NCBI GenBank assembly: GCA_036704125.1
Contig: DATNQI010000096.1
Coordinates: forward strand, 62,001 to 126,000
DNA length: 64,000 bases
Source of the DNA: Pantanalinema sp.
Lineage (GTDB): Bacteria; Cyanobacteriota; Sericytochromatia; S15B-MN24; UBA4093
Reading direction: 5' to 3'
Positions within the stretch are counted from its first letter, which is position 1. Each line of letters begins with the position of its first letter. The translations under genes were made by a program, and so were the position numbers. The notes under the pieces were generated by a model. It saw nothing but the letters and a program-made list of their open reading frames with translations. It made no database searches and was not told the DNA's origin. Below are positions 56,148 to 64,000 of this stretch, one piece after another.

Positions 56148-57425
56148 CTAGTACCGCTTCTTGAAGGCGAGGTGGTCCTGCCGGACCTGGGCCTGATAGG
56201 CGAGCGCGAAGTCGAGGATGCGCGAGACGAAGGCCTGCGCGTCGCCCATGTCGGCGAGCAGGTCGGCTCCGCGGCCGGAGCGGGCATGGGCGCGCGCGGC
56301 GACCAGGGCGACGGCAGGCATGTGCTTGGCGAAGTCCTTGGCGCCCTTGAGCTCGGCAAGCTCCACGCCGCTCTTGGCGGGCTGGAGCTCCCGGACCAGG
56401 TAGTCCAGGCCTTGAATGCGCGCCGTGCCGAGGAAGCGATCGGGGCTCGGCAGGAAGTAGCGATAGGCCGCAGCCACGCGCGCGGCCTCGTCCGAGACGG
56501 GGGCGGCAGCATAGGGGGCGGCGGTCGTCGGTCCTTCCTCCTTGAACTCCAGGATCACGTCGTCGCCGGGCGCTTCGCTCGCCCCTTCCAGCAGCGCCAC
56601 GTAGCGGTAGCGGCCGATGCTCGCCACGCCCGCAAGCCGCGCGGCCACGTCCTTGACCCGGTAGAACCGCGCGCTCTCGCCGCGCCCCGCGGCGTAGCGA
56701 TCGACGGCCACGCGCAGCCGCTCGCGGGTCCCTTCGTCGCAGGCCGAGAGCTTCTTGCCGAGCTTGAAGCTGCCATGGCTGGTCAGCTTGTCGATGAAGT
56801 CGGCGCGCGAGACCTTGCCGGCGCTTGCGATCGCATCGAGCGCGGGGCCGCGCAGCGCATCGGCGCCCAGGGGGCGCGACAGCTGCTGCGGGCTCTTCAC
56901 GAGCGTCTCGAGCTCGCCGCGGTAGCCTGAAACGAAGGCTTCGGCGAGCTCGCGGCCCTCGTGGCCCTTCAGTCCGGCCTCGTCGGCCGCAAGAAGGATG
57001 CTGGTCGCGCAGCGCGCCACGTCCCAGGTGTACGGCCCGACGAAGGCCTCGTCGAAGTCGTTGAGGTCGTAGGCGACGATCCCGTCGGCGCCCTGATAGG
57101 TCCCCAGGTTCTCCAGGTGCATGTCGCCCTGCAGGGGGATCTTCACGCGGGTGGCGAGCGACTTGTCCTGGGCCACGTCCGCGTAGAAGAGGTGGGCGCT
57201 GCCCCGGAAGAAGGCGAAGGCCGATTCGCTCATCAGGTCGTACTTCTTGGCGATGAGGTCCGGGTCGCGCTTGGTGAGCGGCGCGTAGTAAGCCTTGATG
57301 AGCGCCACCCCGTCGCGGCCCTTGGCGAAGGCGCGCACGCCCTGCGCGTCCGGCGCGAAGGGCGATGCGATCGAACAGGCGCTGAGCATCGGAAGGGCGA
57401 TCAGCAGAGGCAGCAGGCGTTTCAT
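56148..57425 (-). CDS. DUF2252 lipoprotein
   Basis: A 425-aa DUF2252 protein. The family has a kinase-like fold and no known activity; conserved parts here are FFRGSAHLFYAD, LQGDMHLENLGTYQG and VAYDLNDFDEAFVGPYTWD, which resemble the HGDxHxxN and DxD motifs of small-molecule kinases. Unusually it has a lipoprotein signal (MKRLLPLLIALPML, then the lipobox Cys in SACS), which would place it outside the cytoplasm where ATP is scarce. The ATG has GAGAGGG 6 nt upstream. It converges with the AidB-like gene and diverges from the permease gene. Confidence 0.85.
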   Translation of the reverse strand: MKRLLPLLIALPMLSACSIASPFAPDAQGVRAFAKGRDGVALIKAYYAPLTKRDPDLIAKKYDLMSESAFAFFRGSAHLFYADVAQDKSLATRVKIPLQGDMHLENLGTYQGADGIVAYDLNDFDEAFVGPYTWDVARCATSILLAADEAGLKGHEGRELAEAFVSGYRGELETLVKSPQQLSRPLGADALRGPALDAIASAGKVSRADFIDKLTSHGSFKLGKKLSACDEGTRERLRVAVDRYAAGRGESARFYRVKDVAARLAGVASIGRYRYVALLEGASEAPGDDVILEFKEEGPTTAAPYAAAPVSDEAARVAAAYRYFLPSPDRFLGTARIQGLDYLVRELQPAKSGVELAELKGAKDFAKHMPAVALVAARAHARSGRGADLLADMGDAQAFVSRILDFALAYQAQVRQDHLAFKKRY

Positions 57426-57531
57426 CGGACCCTCTCGAACATGAGGCGAGGCATAAAAGTTATCGTCCGAATCGGGCAAAGCGCTGTTATGATCCCGTTA
57501 AGCTTTGTCCAAATCTACGAGGAGTCGTCCC

Positions 57532-58851
57532 ATGACCTCAACCCCCACTGGGCGCCTGGGCCTGCCGAGCGCGGTGGGCCTCGCCGTCGCCACCATGATC
57601 GGCAGCGGGGTGTTCGTCACCAGCGGCCTGCTGGCCAGGGATCTCTCGCCGGCTGCGATCCTGCTGGAGTGGTTGCTGGGGGGCGTGCTCGCGGCGTGCG
57701 GCGCGAGCTGCTACGCGGCGGTGGCGGCCCATGTGCCGCGCAGCGGGGGCGAGTACCGCTTCCTTCACGACCTGTACCACCCCTTCGCCGGGTACGCGGC
57801 GGGGTGGGTCACCATCGTCTTCGGCTTCGCCGCCCCGATCGCCATGGCCGCGATGGCCGCCGGCGCTTACGCCGAGGCCCTCGGGGCCCGCGGGTTCGCC
57901 CTTCCAATCGCGCTCGCCCTGGTGATCGGGCTCGGGGCGGTCCAGGCCTCGGGCCTGAGGTGGGGCGTGGCGCTCCAGAACCTGGGGGTCGTCGTCAAGG
58001 TGGCGACGATCCTGCTCTTCGCGGGGGCGGCCCTCTTCTCGGGCATCCTCGATCCCGCGCGGGTCCTGCCGACGCCCGCCGTGCTCGCTGAGCTGTCCTC
58101 CATGCCCTTCGCGGTGGGCCAGATCTACGTCGGCTTCGCGTTCACCGGCTGGAGCGCGGCCGTCTACATGGCCAGCGAGGTCGAGGACCCCGCCCGGAAC
58201 GTGCCGCGCGCCATGTGGCTCGGGTGCGGCCTGGTCGCCGGGATCTACCTGCTGCTCAACTTCGTTTTCGTCAGCGCCCTCTCGAGCGCCGAGCTCGCGA
58301 CGGTGGCGCAGTCCCAGTCGTCGGCCCTGACCCTGGGGCACCTGGTGGCCGTGAGGCTGCTCGGCCCGGCGGGCGGCACGCTCGCCTCGGTCATGGTCCT
58401 GGCGGTGCTGGTGTCGAGCGTGGTGGCGATGAGCATGACCGGGCCTCGCGTCTGCGCCGCGATGGCCGAGGACGGCTACTTGCCGACCTGGATGCGCTGG
58501 GGGGAGGGCCGCTGGGGCGGCGCCGGCGCGGTCGGGCTCATGACGGCGCTTTCGGCGGTCATGACCGTCACCAACTCCTTCGAGGCGCTGCTCGGCGCGG
58601 TGGGAGTCACCCTCGCCGTCTTCGGCGCCCTGAGCGCCTGCGCGGTGCTGCGCATCGAGGGCCTGCGGCTGGGTCGCCGGCGAGGGGTCGCGCTCGCGGT
58701 TTACCTGCTCGGCGCGGGCTGGGGGGTGCTCAGCACCCTCGAGGCGTACCCGATGACCCTGGCATGGATGCTGTTGACCTTGCTGGCCGCGGCACTCGCC
58801 TATCGCCTCACCTCACGCGAGCTGCCCGAGCGGCGCCTCGGGATCCGCTAG
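57532..58851 (+). CDS. APC-family amino acid permease
   Basis: A 439-aa inner-membrane transporter with about twelve helices. The first helix motif [18 protein letters not shown] is the substrate-binding signature of amino acid/polyamine/organocation carriers, followed by [16 protein letters not shown]. The substrate amino acid is unknown. The ATG has GAGGAG 7 nt upstream; an upstream in-frame TTG is not favoured. Its last 39 nt overlap the 3' end of the sensor kinase gene on the other strand. Confidence 0.9.
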   Translation: MTSTPTGRLGLPSAVGLAVATMIGSGVFVTSGLLARDLSPAAILLEWLLGGVLAACGASCYAAVAAHVPRSGGEYRFLHDLYHPFAGYAAGWVTIVFGFAAPIAMAAMAAGAYAEALGARGFALPIALALVIGLGAVQASGLRWGVALQNLGVVVKVATILLFAGAALFSGILDPARVLPTPAVLAELSSMPFAVGQIYVGFAFTGWSAAVYMASEVEDPARNVPRAMWLGCGLVAGIYLLLNFVFVSALSSAELATVAQSQSSALTLGHLVAVRLLGPAGGTLASVMVLAVLVSSVVAMSMTGPRVCAAMAEDGYLPTWMRWGEGRWGGAGAVGLMTALSAVMTVTNSFEALLGAVGVTLAVFGALSACAVLRIEGLRLGRRRGVALAVYLLGAGWGVLSTLEAYPMTLAWMLLTLLAAALAYRLTSRELPERRLGIR

Positions 58852-61239
58852 GCCGGAGGCGTTCTCGGGGGCGCGGGGCAGGCTGAACCAGAAGACGCTG
58901 CCCTCGTCGGGCGTGCTCTCGACGCCGATCCGGCCCGCGTGGGCTTCGACGAAGGCCTTGGCGATGGAGAGCCCGAGCCCGGTCCCGCCGTACTGGCGCG
59001 TGGTGCCGGTGTTGACCTGGAAGAATTTCTGGAAGAGGTGAGGCACGTGCTCGCGCGCGATCCCGATGCCCGTGTCCCTGACCTCCACGCGGGCCCCCTC
59101 GGGGGTTTCTCGCAGGGAGATCGTGACCTCGCCCCCTTCCGGGGTGAACTTGATGGCGTTGGCCATGAGGTTGAAGAGCACCTGCTCGATGCGCTGCGCG
59201 TCCAGGTCGAGCACCAGGGGCTCTGACGGCAGCTCTTCTGCCAGGGAAACCTGGACCGCGCGCGCCTGGGGCCTGAGGCCGTCGATCACGCCCCGGACCT
59301 TCTCCACCAGATCGATCGGCTCGAGCTGGATCGCGAGGGTCCCGGCCTCCACCCGCGCGAAATCCAGCAGGTCCTCCACCAGGCGCTGCAGGCGGCCCGC
59401 ACCGGCCTGGATCTGTCCGACGTAGGTCGCCTGGGTCTCGCTCAGCTCGCCTCCTAGCCCGTCCTCGAGGAACTCCGCGTAGCCCACGATCGAGGCGAGC
59501 GGCGTGCGCAGCTCGTGCGAGGCGGCGTTGAGGAAGTTGCTCTTGAGGCGGTCCAGCTCCTTGAGGTGATGGTTGGCCTCTTCGAGCTCCGCGTTGCGCG
59601 CCTGCAGCGCGCGGAACAGCTCGGCACTGCGCAGCGCGCCGGTCATCTGCTGGGCCAGGTTGTTCAGGAACAGGCCGTCGTGTTCGTCGTAGGCATACCC
59701 CGTCCTGCGAGGGCCGAGCTGGAGCGTCCCGATGCGACTTGCGCCCGAGCGCAAGGGAATGCTGATGCCCTCCTCGAGGCGCTCGGCCGCCGCGGGCTTG
59801 TCGGCCCTCAAGACCTTCAGGTCACCGAACGACCCTTCGAGCACCACCGCCAGGGCCCGCGGCTGCAGGGCGGCTTGGAGCCTGTCGGCGAAGAGGGACA
59901 CGATTTCCTGGGGATCGTGCAGCGACTTGAGGGCGTCGCCGAACTCGGCGGTGATGCGCTGGGGATCGTAGGACGCCCGGAAGAAGAGCCGCTCGAGCAC
60001 GCGCTGGGTCCACTGGTGCAGAGGGGCGAAGACCATCGTCAGGACGAGGATGGCGAGCACGCCGCCCGCGCGCGAGTGCGGTTCGAGGATGCGATCCGTC
60101 ACGTGCACGAGCGCGAAGTAGAGAACGGTCAGCACCATCGAGACGAACGCGTAGGTCATCGTTCGCTTGATGACCATGCGGATCCCGAACAGCCGGTGGC
60201 GCAGCATGGCGTAGGCGACCGTCACGGGGAAGATCGTGCAGAGCGCGTATGCCAGGTTGATCTGCCGCATCGAGAGCCGGTCCCCCTGGTTCATCACGAT
60301 CGGGATCACGTACGCCACCACGCTCGGCAGGTACCCCGCCACCGCCCCGATCAGGACGATCAAGCCCTGCTGGCGCGCCGTGCGGGACCTGCCGTTCGTC
60401 GCGACCAGCAGCAGGCGGGTGAGAAGGACCAGGAAGCCGAGGGCGCTCAGGATACCCCAGACGACGAGCGTGTTGCCGAAGTAGTGGGGGGGGGCCGAGG
60501 CGGCGATCCCGAAGGGGCGGTAGTCCAGCTGGTAGGCGATGGCGAGCAGCGCCGCCGGCAGGTACGCCAGGACGAGCAACCGGGGTTTGCGCGCGATCAG
60601 CGGCAAGGGGCGCGGAAAGGTCAGCGCCAGGTGCGCGCCGGTTGCGCCGAGGAAGCAGACGAGAAGGAGGTACAGGCGCGGGAACCACTGGGAAAACGAA
60701 AAGTCGATGCCGAGCGTCTGCAGGCCGACCCCGAGCGTGAGCGCGAGCAGAAGGTGCGCCCGCACCGCGGGGGAGGTGGGGTTGAGGAAGAAGGCCATGC
60801 TTCCGATCACGATGTGCAGCAGGCCGATGAGGAGCGTCGGGGCGAAGCCGATCACGACGTCGCGCCATTGCAACTGCTGGATTTTGACCGTGATGGCGAG
60901 TCTGCGCCCGTTGCGGTCCACCTCGTAGACGACGGGCGTGCCGGGGGCGCTACGGGCGATCAAGCGCTGGAGGTCCAGGGTCGTGCGCAGCGCGACGCCG
61001 TTGGCCGAGACGAGGCGATCGTAGGGTGCGAGGCCCTGTCGCGGCCCATTCCAGCTGGGTACGGTCTGGGGCGAGACGTTGAGGTTCGATTCGTAGCGGA
61101 AGCCCGCGAAGGGCCGTCCCACCTCGCTCACGACCTCGTAACACACCAGGCCCCACAGGAGCGCCCCGAGGAGGACCAGGCCCCGCATCATCCACGTCAC
61201 ATAAGTTGACGCATTTCTGGTCGCAGCTGAATTGAACAT
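58813..61239 (-). CDS. Membrane histidine kinase with PDZ-like sensor and GAF domain
   Basis: An 808-aa sensor kinase. One membrane helix (about residues 17-38) leads to a PDZ-like domain outside the membrane (about 55-120, with [16 protein letters not shown]). About eight more helices (130-385) and a cytoplasmic GAF domain (about 420-545) follow. HisKA holds His575 in [16 protein letters not shown]. The ATPase domain has [24 protein letters not shown] and [13 protein letters not shown]. No response regulator is adjacent. The ATG has no ribosome site but lies 7 nt from a -10 box, so the mRNA is probably leaderless. Confidence 0.9.
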   Translation of the reverse strand: MFNSAATRNASTYVTWMMRGLVLLGALLWGLVCYEVVSEVGRPFAGFRYESNLNVSPQTVPSWNGPRQGLAPYDRLVSANGVALRTTLDLQRLIARSAPGTPVVYEVDRNGRRLAITVKIQQLQWRDVVIGFAPTLLIGLLHIVIGSMAFFLNPTSPAVRAHLLLALTLGVGLQTLGIDFSFSQWFPRLYLLLVCFLGATGAHLALTFPRPLPLIARKPRLLVLAYLPAALLAIAYQLDYRPFGIAASAPPHYFGNTLVVWGILSALGFLVLLTRLLLVATNGRSRTARQQGLIVLIGAVAGYLPSVVAYVIPIVMNQGDRLSMRQINLAYALCTIFPVTVAYAMLRHRLFGIRMVIKRTMTYAFVSMVLTVLYFALVHVTDRILEPHSRAGGVLAILVLTMVFAPLHQWTQRVLERLFFRASYDPQRITAEFGDALKSLHDPQEIVSLFADRLQAALQPRALAVVLEGSFGDLKVLRADKPAAAERLEEGISIPLRSGASRIGTLQLGPRRTGYAYDEHDGLFLNNLAQQMTGALRSAELFRALQARNAELEEANHHLKELDRLKSNFLNAASHELRTPLASIVGYAEFLEDGLGGELSETQATYVGQIQAGAGRLQRLVEDLLDFARVEAGTLAIQLEPIDLVEKVRGVIDGLRPQARAVQVSLAEELPSEPLVLDLDAQRIEQVLFNLMANAIKFTPEGGEVTISLRETPEGARVEVRDTGIGIAREHVPHLFQKFFQVNTGTTRQYGGTGLGLSIAKAFVEAHAGRIGVESTPDEGSVFWFSLPRAPENASGLADPEAPLGQLA

Positions 61240-61246
61240 GAAACTA

Positions 61247-61252
61247 ATCTTA
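61247..61252 (-). promoter_or_regulatory. -10 box for a likely leaderless kinase mRNA
   Basis: Minus-strand TAAGAT ends 7 nt before the kinase ATG, within a short AT-rich stretch. No ribosome site is present. Confidence 0.55.
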
Positions 61253-61298
61253 ATACTTTTTTAAAAAACCGGGGAGAGTGGGGCCTCCGTCTCGTGCC

Positions 61299-61706
61299 TC
61301 ACTGGGCGTCGGGGGCGATCTCCTCGGGCTTCGGGCGCTTGAAGTAGGCGATGCCGTTGTGGAGGCTGACGAGTTCCCAGCCGCGATCTCCCAGGTACTG
61401 GAGGGAGACGACGGTCCCGTGGATCCTGACGCCGTCGTCGATCACGGTGTTGACCAGGGCCGCGGCCGTGGCGGTGACGGGGTTCGCGAAGGGCGATGCG
61501 TCGAGCTTCGCGAGCGGGGCGCTGAGGTACTCCCACTTGGCGCCCGACCACGGGGGCAGGATCGACTGGCTCGCCGCGTCCACGTCCGCCTTGAAGGTCC
61601 TGAGCAGGGTGTTCTTGCCGGGCAGGGCGAGGCCTGCGGCATGAGCGGCGGGGGCGCTCGCGATGAGCAGGCTCACCGTCGCAAGGGCAAAAGCGAACGA
61701 TCGCAT
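61299..61706 (-). CDS. Secreted DUF4177-like small protein
   Basis: A 135-aa protein with a signal peptide (FAFALATVSLLIASAPAAHA). The mature part has the pattern KWEYLSAPL, then LQYLGDRGWELVSLHNGIAYFKRP, which matches the DUF4177 type (a short beta-sheet domain seen in many bacteria, function unknown). It ends in an acidic tail. It lies upstream of the sensor kinase, in the same direction and separated by an AT-rich 59 nt that holds the kinase promoter. Confidence 0.78.
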   Translation of the reverse strand: MRSFAFALATVSLLIASAPAAHAAGLALPGKNTLLRTFKADVDAASQSILPPWSGAKWEYLSAPLAKLDASPFANPVTATAAALVNTVIDDGVRIHGTVVSLQYLGDRGWELVSLHNGIAYFKRPKPEEIAPDAQ

Positions 61707-61820
61707 GGCTTCCTCTCGGCTGGGGCGGGTGACGCGGGGCGCATGGGCTGAGGGGAAATGCCGCCTCTGCCGCAGGACCCATGCGATATAACACGCGCGC
61801 GCTCTGGTAACAAGCGTGGG

Positions 61821-62381
61821 CTACGTTTCGAGGACCACCTCCACCGGTACCCCGTGGCTGACGATGTCGAAGACGGGCGAGCGGCTCTTCGCGATCGCGA
61901 CCAGCTCCTCGAGGGTCTCTTTGGGCGCGTCGGCGTCGATGTCGAAGCTCACCCGGATGTTCCGGTAGCCGTTGCGGACCTCGTCCGAGATGCCGAGGAA
62001 GCCGCGTACGTCCAGGTCGCCTTCCAGCTTCGAGGTGACCGAGCGCAGGGTGATGCCGCGGGCGGCCGCGTTCGCCACCAGGGACGTGGTGAGGCAAGCG
62101 GAGAGCGCGACCAGCACGTGCTCGACCGGGTTGGCCCCGATGTCGTGGCCGAGCAGGACGGGCGGCTCATCCGCTTCGATCGCCACGGGCTCACGCCGCG
62201 AATCGTCTTCCTTGCCCGCCCTGCAGAATTTCTCGATGCGGGCCGTGCTGTGAGTCCCCTCCTGCCAGGTGTTGGTCGCGCGGAACGTGAAGTCGGCGAG
62301 CTCCGGCTGTTCACGGAACATGGTGACCGTCGCCTCGAGGCGCTGCGTGTCGATCCCGTCAACGATTGCTTTCTCCGCCAT
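61821..62381 (-). CDS. OsmC/Ohr-family peroxiredoxin-like protein
   Basis: A 186-aa protein of the OsmC family, which reduces organic peroxides with two cysteines. Candidate redox cysteines are in EKFCRAGKEDD and ALSACLTTSL, with the family pattern NPVEHVLVALSACL. The ATG beginning MAEKAIVDG has AGG about 8 nt upstream; an upstream in-frame GTG is not favoured. Its long N-terminal part places it with the OsmC-like group rather than Ohr. It is a single gene between the DUF4177-like gene and the ABC exporter. Confidence 0.88.
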   Translation of the reverse strand: MAEKAIVDGIDTQRLEATVTMFREQPELADFTFRATNTWQEGTHSTARIEKFCRAGKEDDSRREPVAIEADEPPVLLGHDIGANPVEHVLVALSACLTTSLVANAAARGITLRSVTSKLEGDLDVRGFLGISDEVRNGYRNIRVSFDIDADAPKETLEELVAIAKSRSPVFDIVSHGVPVEVVLET

Positions 62382-62491
62382 GGGTTTTACCTGCCTTCTC
62401 GCGTGGAAAGCGTCCCCGACGCCGGATGGTGTCGTCGAGAGTGGTACCACACTCACGCGCGCTCACCAAGGCAGAAAGAAGCGTTGACGCG

Positions 62492-64000
62492 TCAGACCGG
62501 GCCAAGAGGGGGGTGGCCGAACTGCGTCCGGTACAGCTCCGCGTAGCGCCCGCCGAGCGCCATGAGCTCGGAGTGGGTGCCGCGCTCGGCGATGGCTCCG
62601 CCCGCGATGACCAGGATCTGGTCCGCGTTGCGGATGGTGCTCAGGCGGTGCGCGATGACGAGGCTGGTACGGCCCGAAAGCAGGCGATCGAGCGCTGCCT
62701 GGATGGTCGCCTCGGTCTTGGTGTCCACGTTGCTGGTCGCCTCGTCCAGGATGAGGATCGGCCGCTCCGAGAGCACCGCGCGGGCGATCGAGAGCAGCTG
62801 GCGCTGGCCCTGGCTGAGCTGAACCCCTGCCTGGCCGATACGCGTCCGGTAGCCCTCGGCGAGCCCCACGATGAAGCCGTGGGCGCCCACCTCGCGCGCG
62901 ACGCGCTCGATCTCGGCTTGATCGGCCTCCGGGCGCCCGAAGGCGAGGTTCTCGGCGATCGTCCCGCTGAACAGGAAGGCCTCCTGAGGCACGATGGCGA
63001 TCTGCCGGCGAAGGTCCGCGCGCCGCAGGGCGCGAAGGTCCACCCCGTCGAGGGTGACCCTGCCCGCGCTGACGTCGTAGAAGCGGGGGATGAGGCCCGC
63101 GATGGTGGTCTTGCCGGCGCCGGTGGGCCCGACCAGCGCGACCGTCTGCCCCGGCTCGATGGCGAACGAGATTTCCGAGAGCACCTGGCGGCCCGCGCCG
63201 TAGCCGAAAGAGACCCCATCGAAGGCGATGCGGCCCTGGACCGCGCCGAGTGCCGTCGCCTCGGGGGCGTCCGGGGTCTCGGGGGCCTCGTCGAGGATGG
63301 AGTAGATGCGCTCGGCCCCGGCCAGGGCGGACTGGGACTGGGCAGCGACCTGGGTGGCGAGCTGGATGGGGCGGAAGAACTGCTGGGCGTAGAGCAGGAA
63401 GGCCGCGACCAGCCCGACGGAGATCGTCCCGTGAAGCGCCAGGTACGAGCCGTAGCCGACGACCACGGCGTTGGTCAGCGCGGCGAGCAGCTCGATCGAA
63501 GGGGAGAAAGCCGAGCTCACCGCCGTCGCCGAGATGTTGGCGTCGCGGTTCCTGGCGTTGCGCGCGCGAAAGCGCGCGATGTTCGCCTCGGTGCGATTGA
63601 AGGCCTGCGACTCGCGAACGCCCTCGATCTCTTCCTGCAGGTCCGCCATGACCGCGCCGGTCGTCTCGCGGGTCGTCCGGTAGGCCTTGCGCGCTCGGCG
63701 CGCCAGCAGGGTGGTGGTCAGCAGCATGATCGGGATGACGGCCATGGTGGCGAGCGCGAGCGGAACGTTGAGCGCCAGCATGGCCACCAGGATGCCGCAC
63801 AGGCTGAGGATCGCCCCGATGACCTGGGTGAGCCCCTGGGCGAGCAGCTGGTTAAGGGTGTCGACGTCGCTGCTCACCCGGCTCATGAGATCGCCCTTGG
63901 CCTGCCTGTCGAAGAAGGCGATGGGCAGGCTCTGGAGCTTGTCGAACAGGCGATCGCGCAGGCTGGCGAGGATTCGCTGGCCGGTGCCGCCGATCTGGAT
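62492..64000 (-). CDS. ABC exporter, fused permease-ATPase, N-terminus outside window
   Basis: Half-size ABC exporter (MsbA/LmrA/MdlB type) that moves lipids, drugs or peptides outward. The frame is open to the window edge, so the first membrane helices are missing. The visible part (502 codons) has the end of the first membrane-domain half (RLFDKLQSLPIAFFDRQAKG), further helices, then the ATPase with Walker A GPTGAGKTT, Q-loop VPQEAFLFSG, signature LSQGQRQ, Walker B ILILDEATSN and the His of VIAHRLST. Exporters of this kind often come in pairs; a partner may lie upstream. Confidence 0.93.
   Translation of the reverse strand: MQIGGTGQRILASLRDRLFDKLQSLPIAFFDRQAKGDLMSRVSSDVDTLNQLLAQGLTQVIGAILSLCGILVAMLALNVPLALATMAVIPIMLLTTTLLARRARKAYRTTRETTGAVMADLQEEIEGVRESQAFNRTEANIARFRARNARNRDANISATAVSSAFSPSIELLAALTNAVVVGYGSYLALHGTISVGLVAAFLLYAQQFFRPIQLATQVAAQSQSALAGAERIYSILDEAPETPDAPEATALGAVQGRIAFDGVSFGYGAGRQVLSEISFAIEPGQTVALVGPTGAGKTTIAGLIPRFYDVSAGRVTLDGVDLRALRRADLRRQIAIVPQEAFLFSGTIAENLAFGRPEADQAEIERVAREVGAHGFIVGLAEGYRTRIGQAGVQLSQGQRQLLSIARAVLSERPILILDEATSNVDTKTEATIQAALDRLLSGRTSLVIAHRLSTIRNADQILVIAGGAIAERGTHSELMALGGRYAELYRTQFGHPPLGPV

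Overview
The window is G+C-rich (about 69% by eye), densely coded bacterial DNA, with many GTG/TTG starts and many 1-4 nt gene overlaps. The octamer GCGATCGC occurs about 45 times, against roughly 2-3 expected from base composition. This matches HIP1, a repeat known from cyanobacterial genomes. No photosynthesis gene is present, and the gene set is that of a respiring heterotroph. My best guess is a non-photosynthetic relative of Cyanobacteria (Sericytochromatia-like); this is inference and has not been checked against any database. No rRNA, tRNA, CRISPR array, prophage or insertion sequence was seen.

Layout. 1-2.6 kb: end of a pyruvate dehydrogenase operon (E2, E3) and its terminator. 2.6-9.4 kb: a lipoprotein, a 42-aa membrane peptide coupled to glycolate oxidase glcDEF, and an EF-hand/LysM protein. 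9.5-14.4 kb (minus): one operon from a strong promoter, carrying a GAF/degenerate-GGDEF protein, DNA polymerase III delta', a RicT-like PSP1 protein, a sugar-binding lipoprotein and one ABC permease. 14.6-24.9 kb: murI, an 1141-aa IPT/NHL lipoprotein, alaS, two YtxH genes, a KGG protein, and a Pit phosphate transporter with its DUF47 partner. 24.9-31.7 kb: trpE, a lipid kinase, a deoxynucleoside kinase, two tiny genes, and a divergent response regulator/histidine kinase pair. 31.6-36.7 kb (minus): tex, rtcB, archease, a small unknown gene and a TPMT-like methyltransferase. 37-40 kb: malate synthase and isocitrate lyase. 40-50 kb: a cell-envelope operon built around an alpha-2-macroglobulin. 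50-64 kb: redox, signalling and transport genes, AidB-like and old-yellow-enzyme genes, a DUF2252 lipoprotein, an APC permease, a PDZ-like sensor kinase, OsmC and a partial ABC exporter.

How the genes work together. GlcDEF makes glyoxylate from glycolate. Malate synthase and isocitrate lyase complete a C2-to-malate route. RtcB and archease form an RNA ligation pair. DUF47 and Pit form a phosphate uptake pair.

The most striking locus is 40541-49982. Six genes for envelope proteins (polytopic membrane protein, transpeptidase-only PBP, SpoIID, secreted AMMECR1, thioester alpha-2-macroglobulin, VanW) are joined by five successive 4-nt start/stop overlaps. I read it as one co-translated peptidoglycan repair or defence module. 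Bacterial alpha-2-macroglobulins are known beside PbpC or in yfaS/mag operons; I do not recognise this gene combination.
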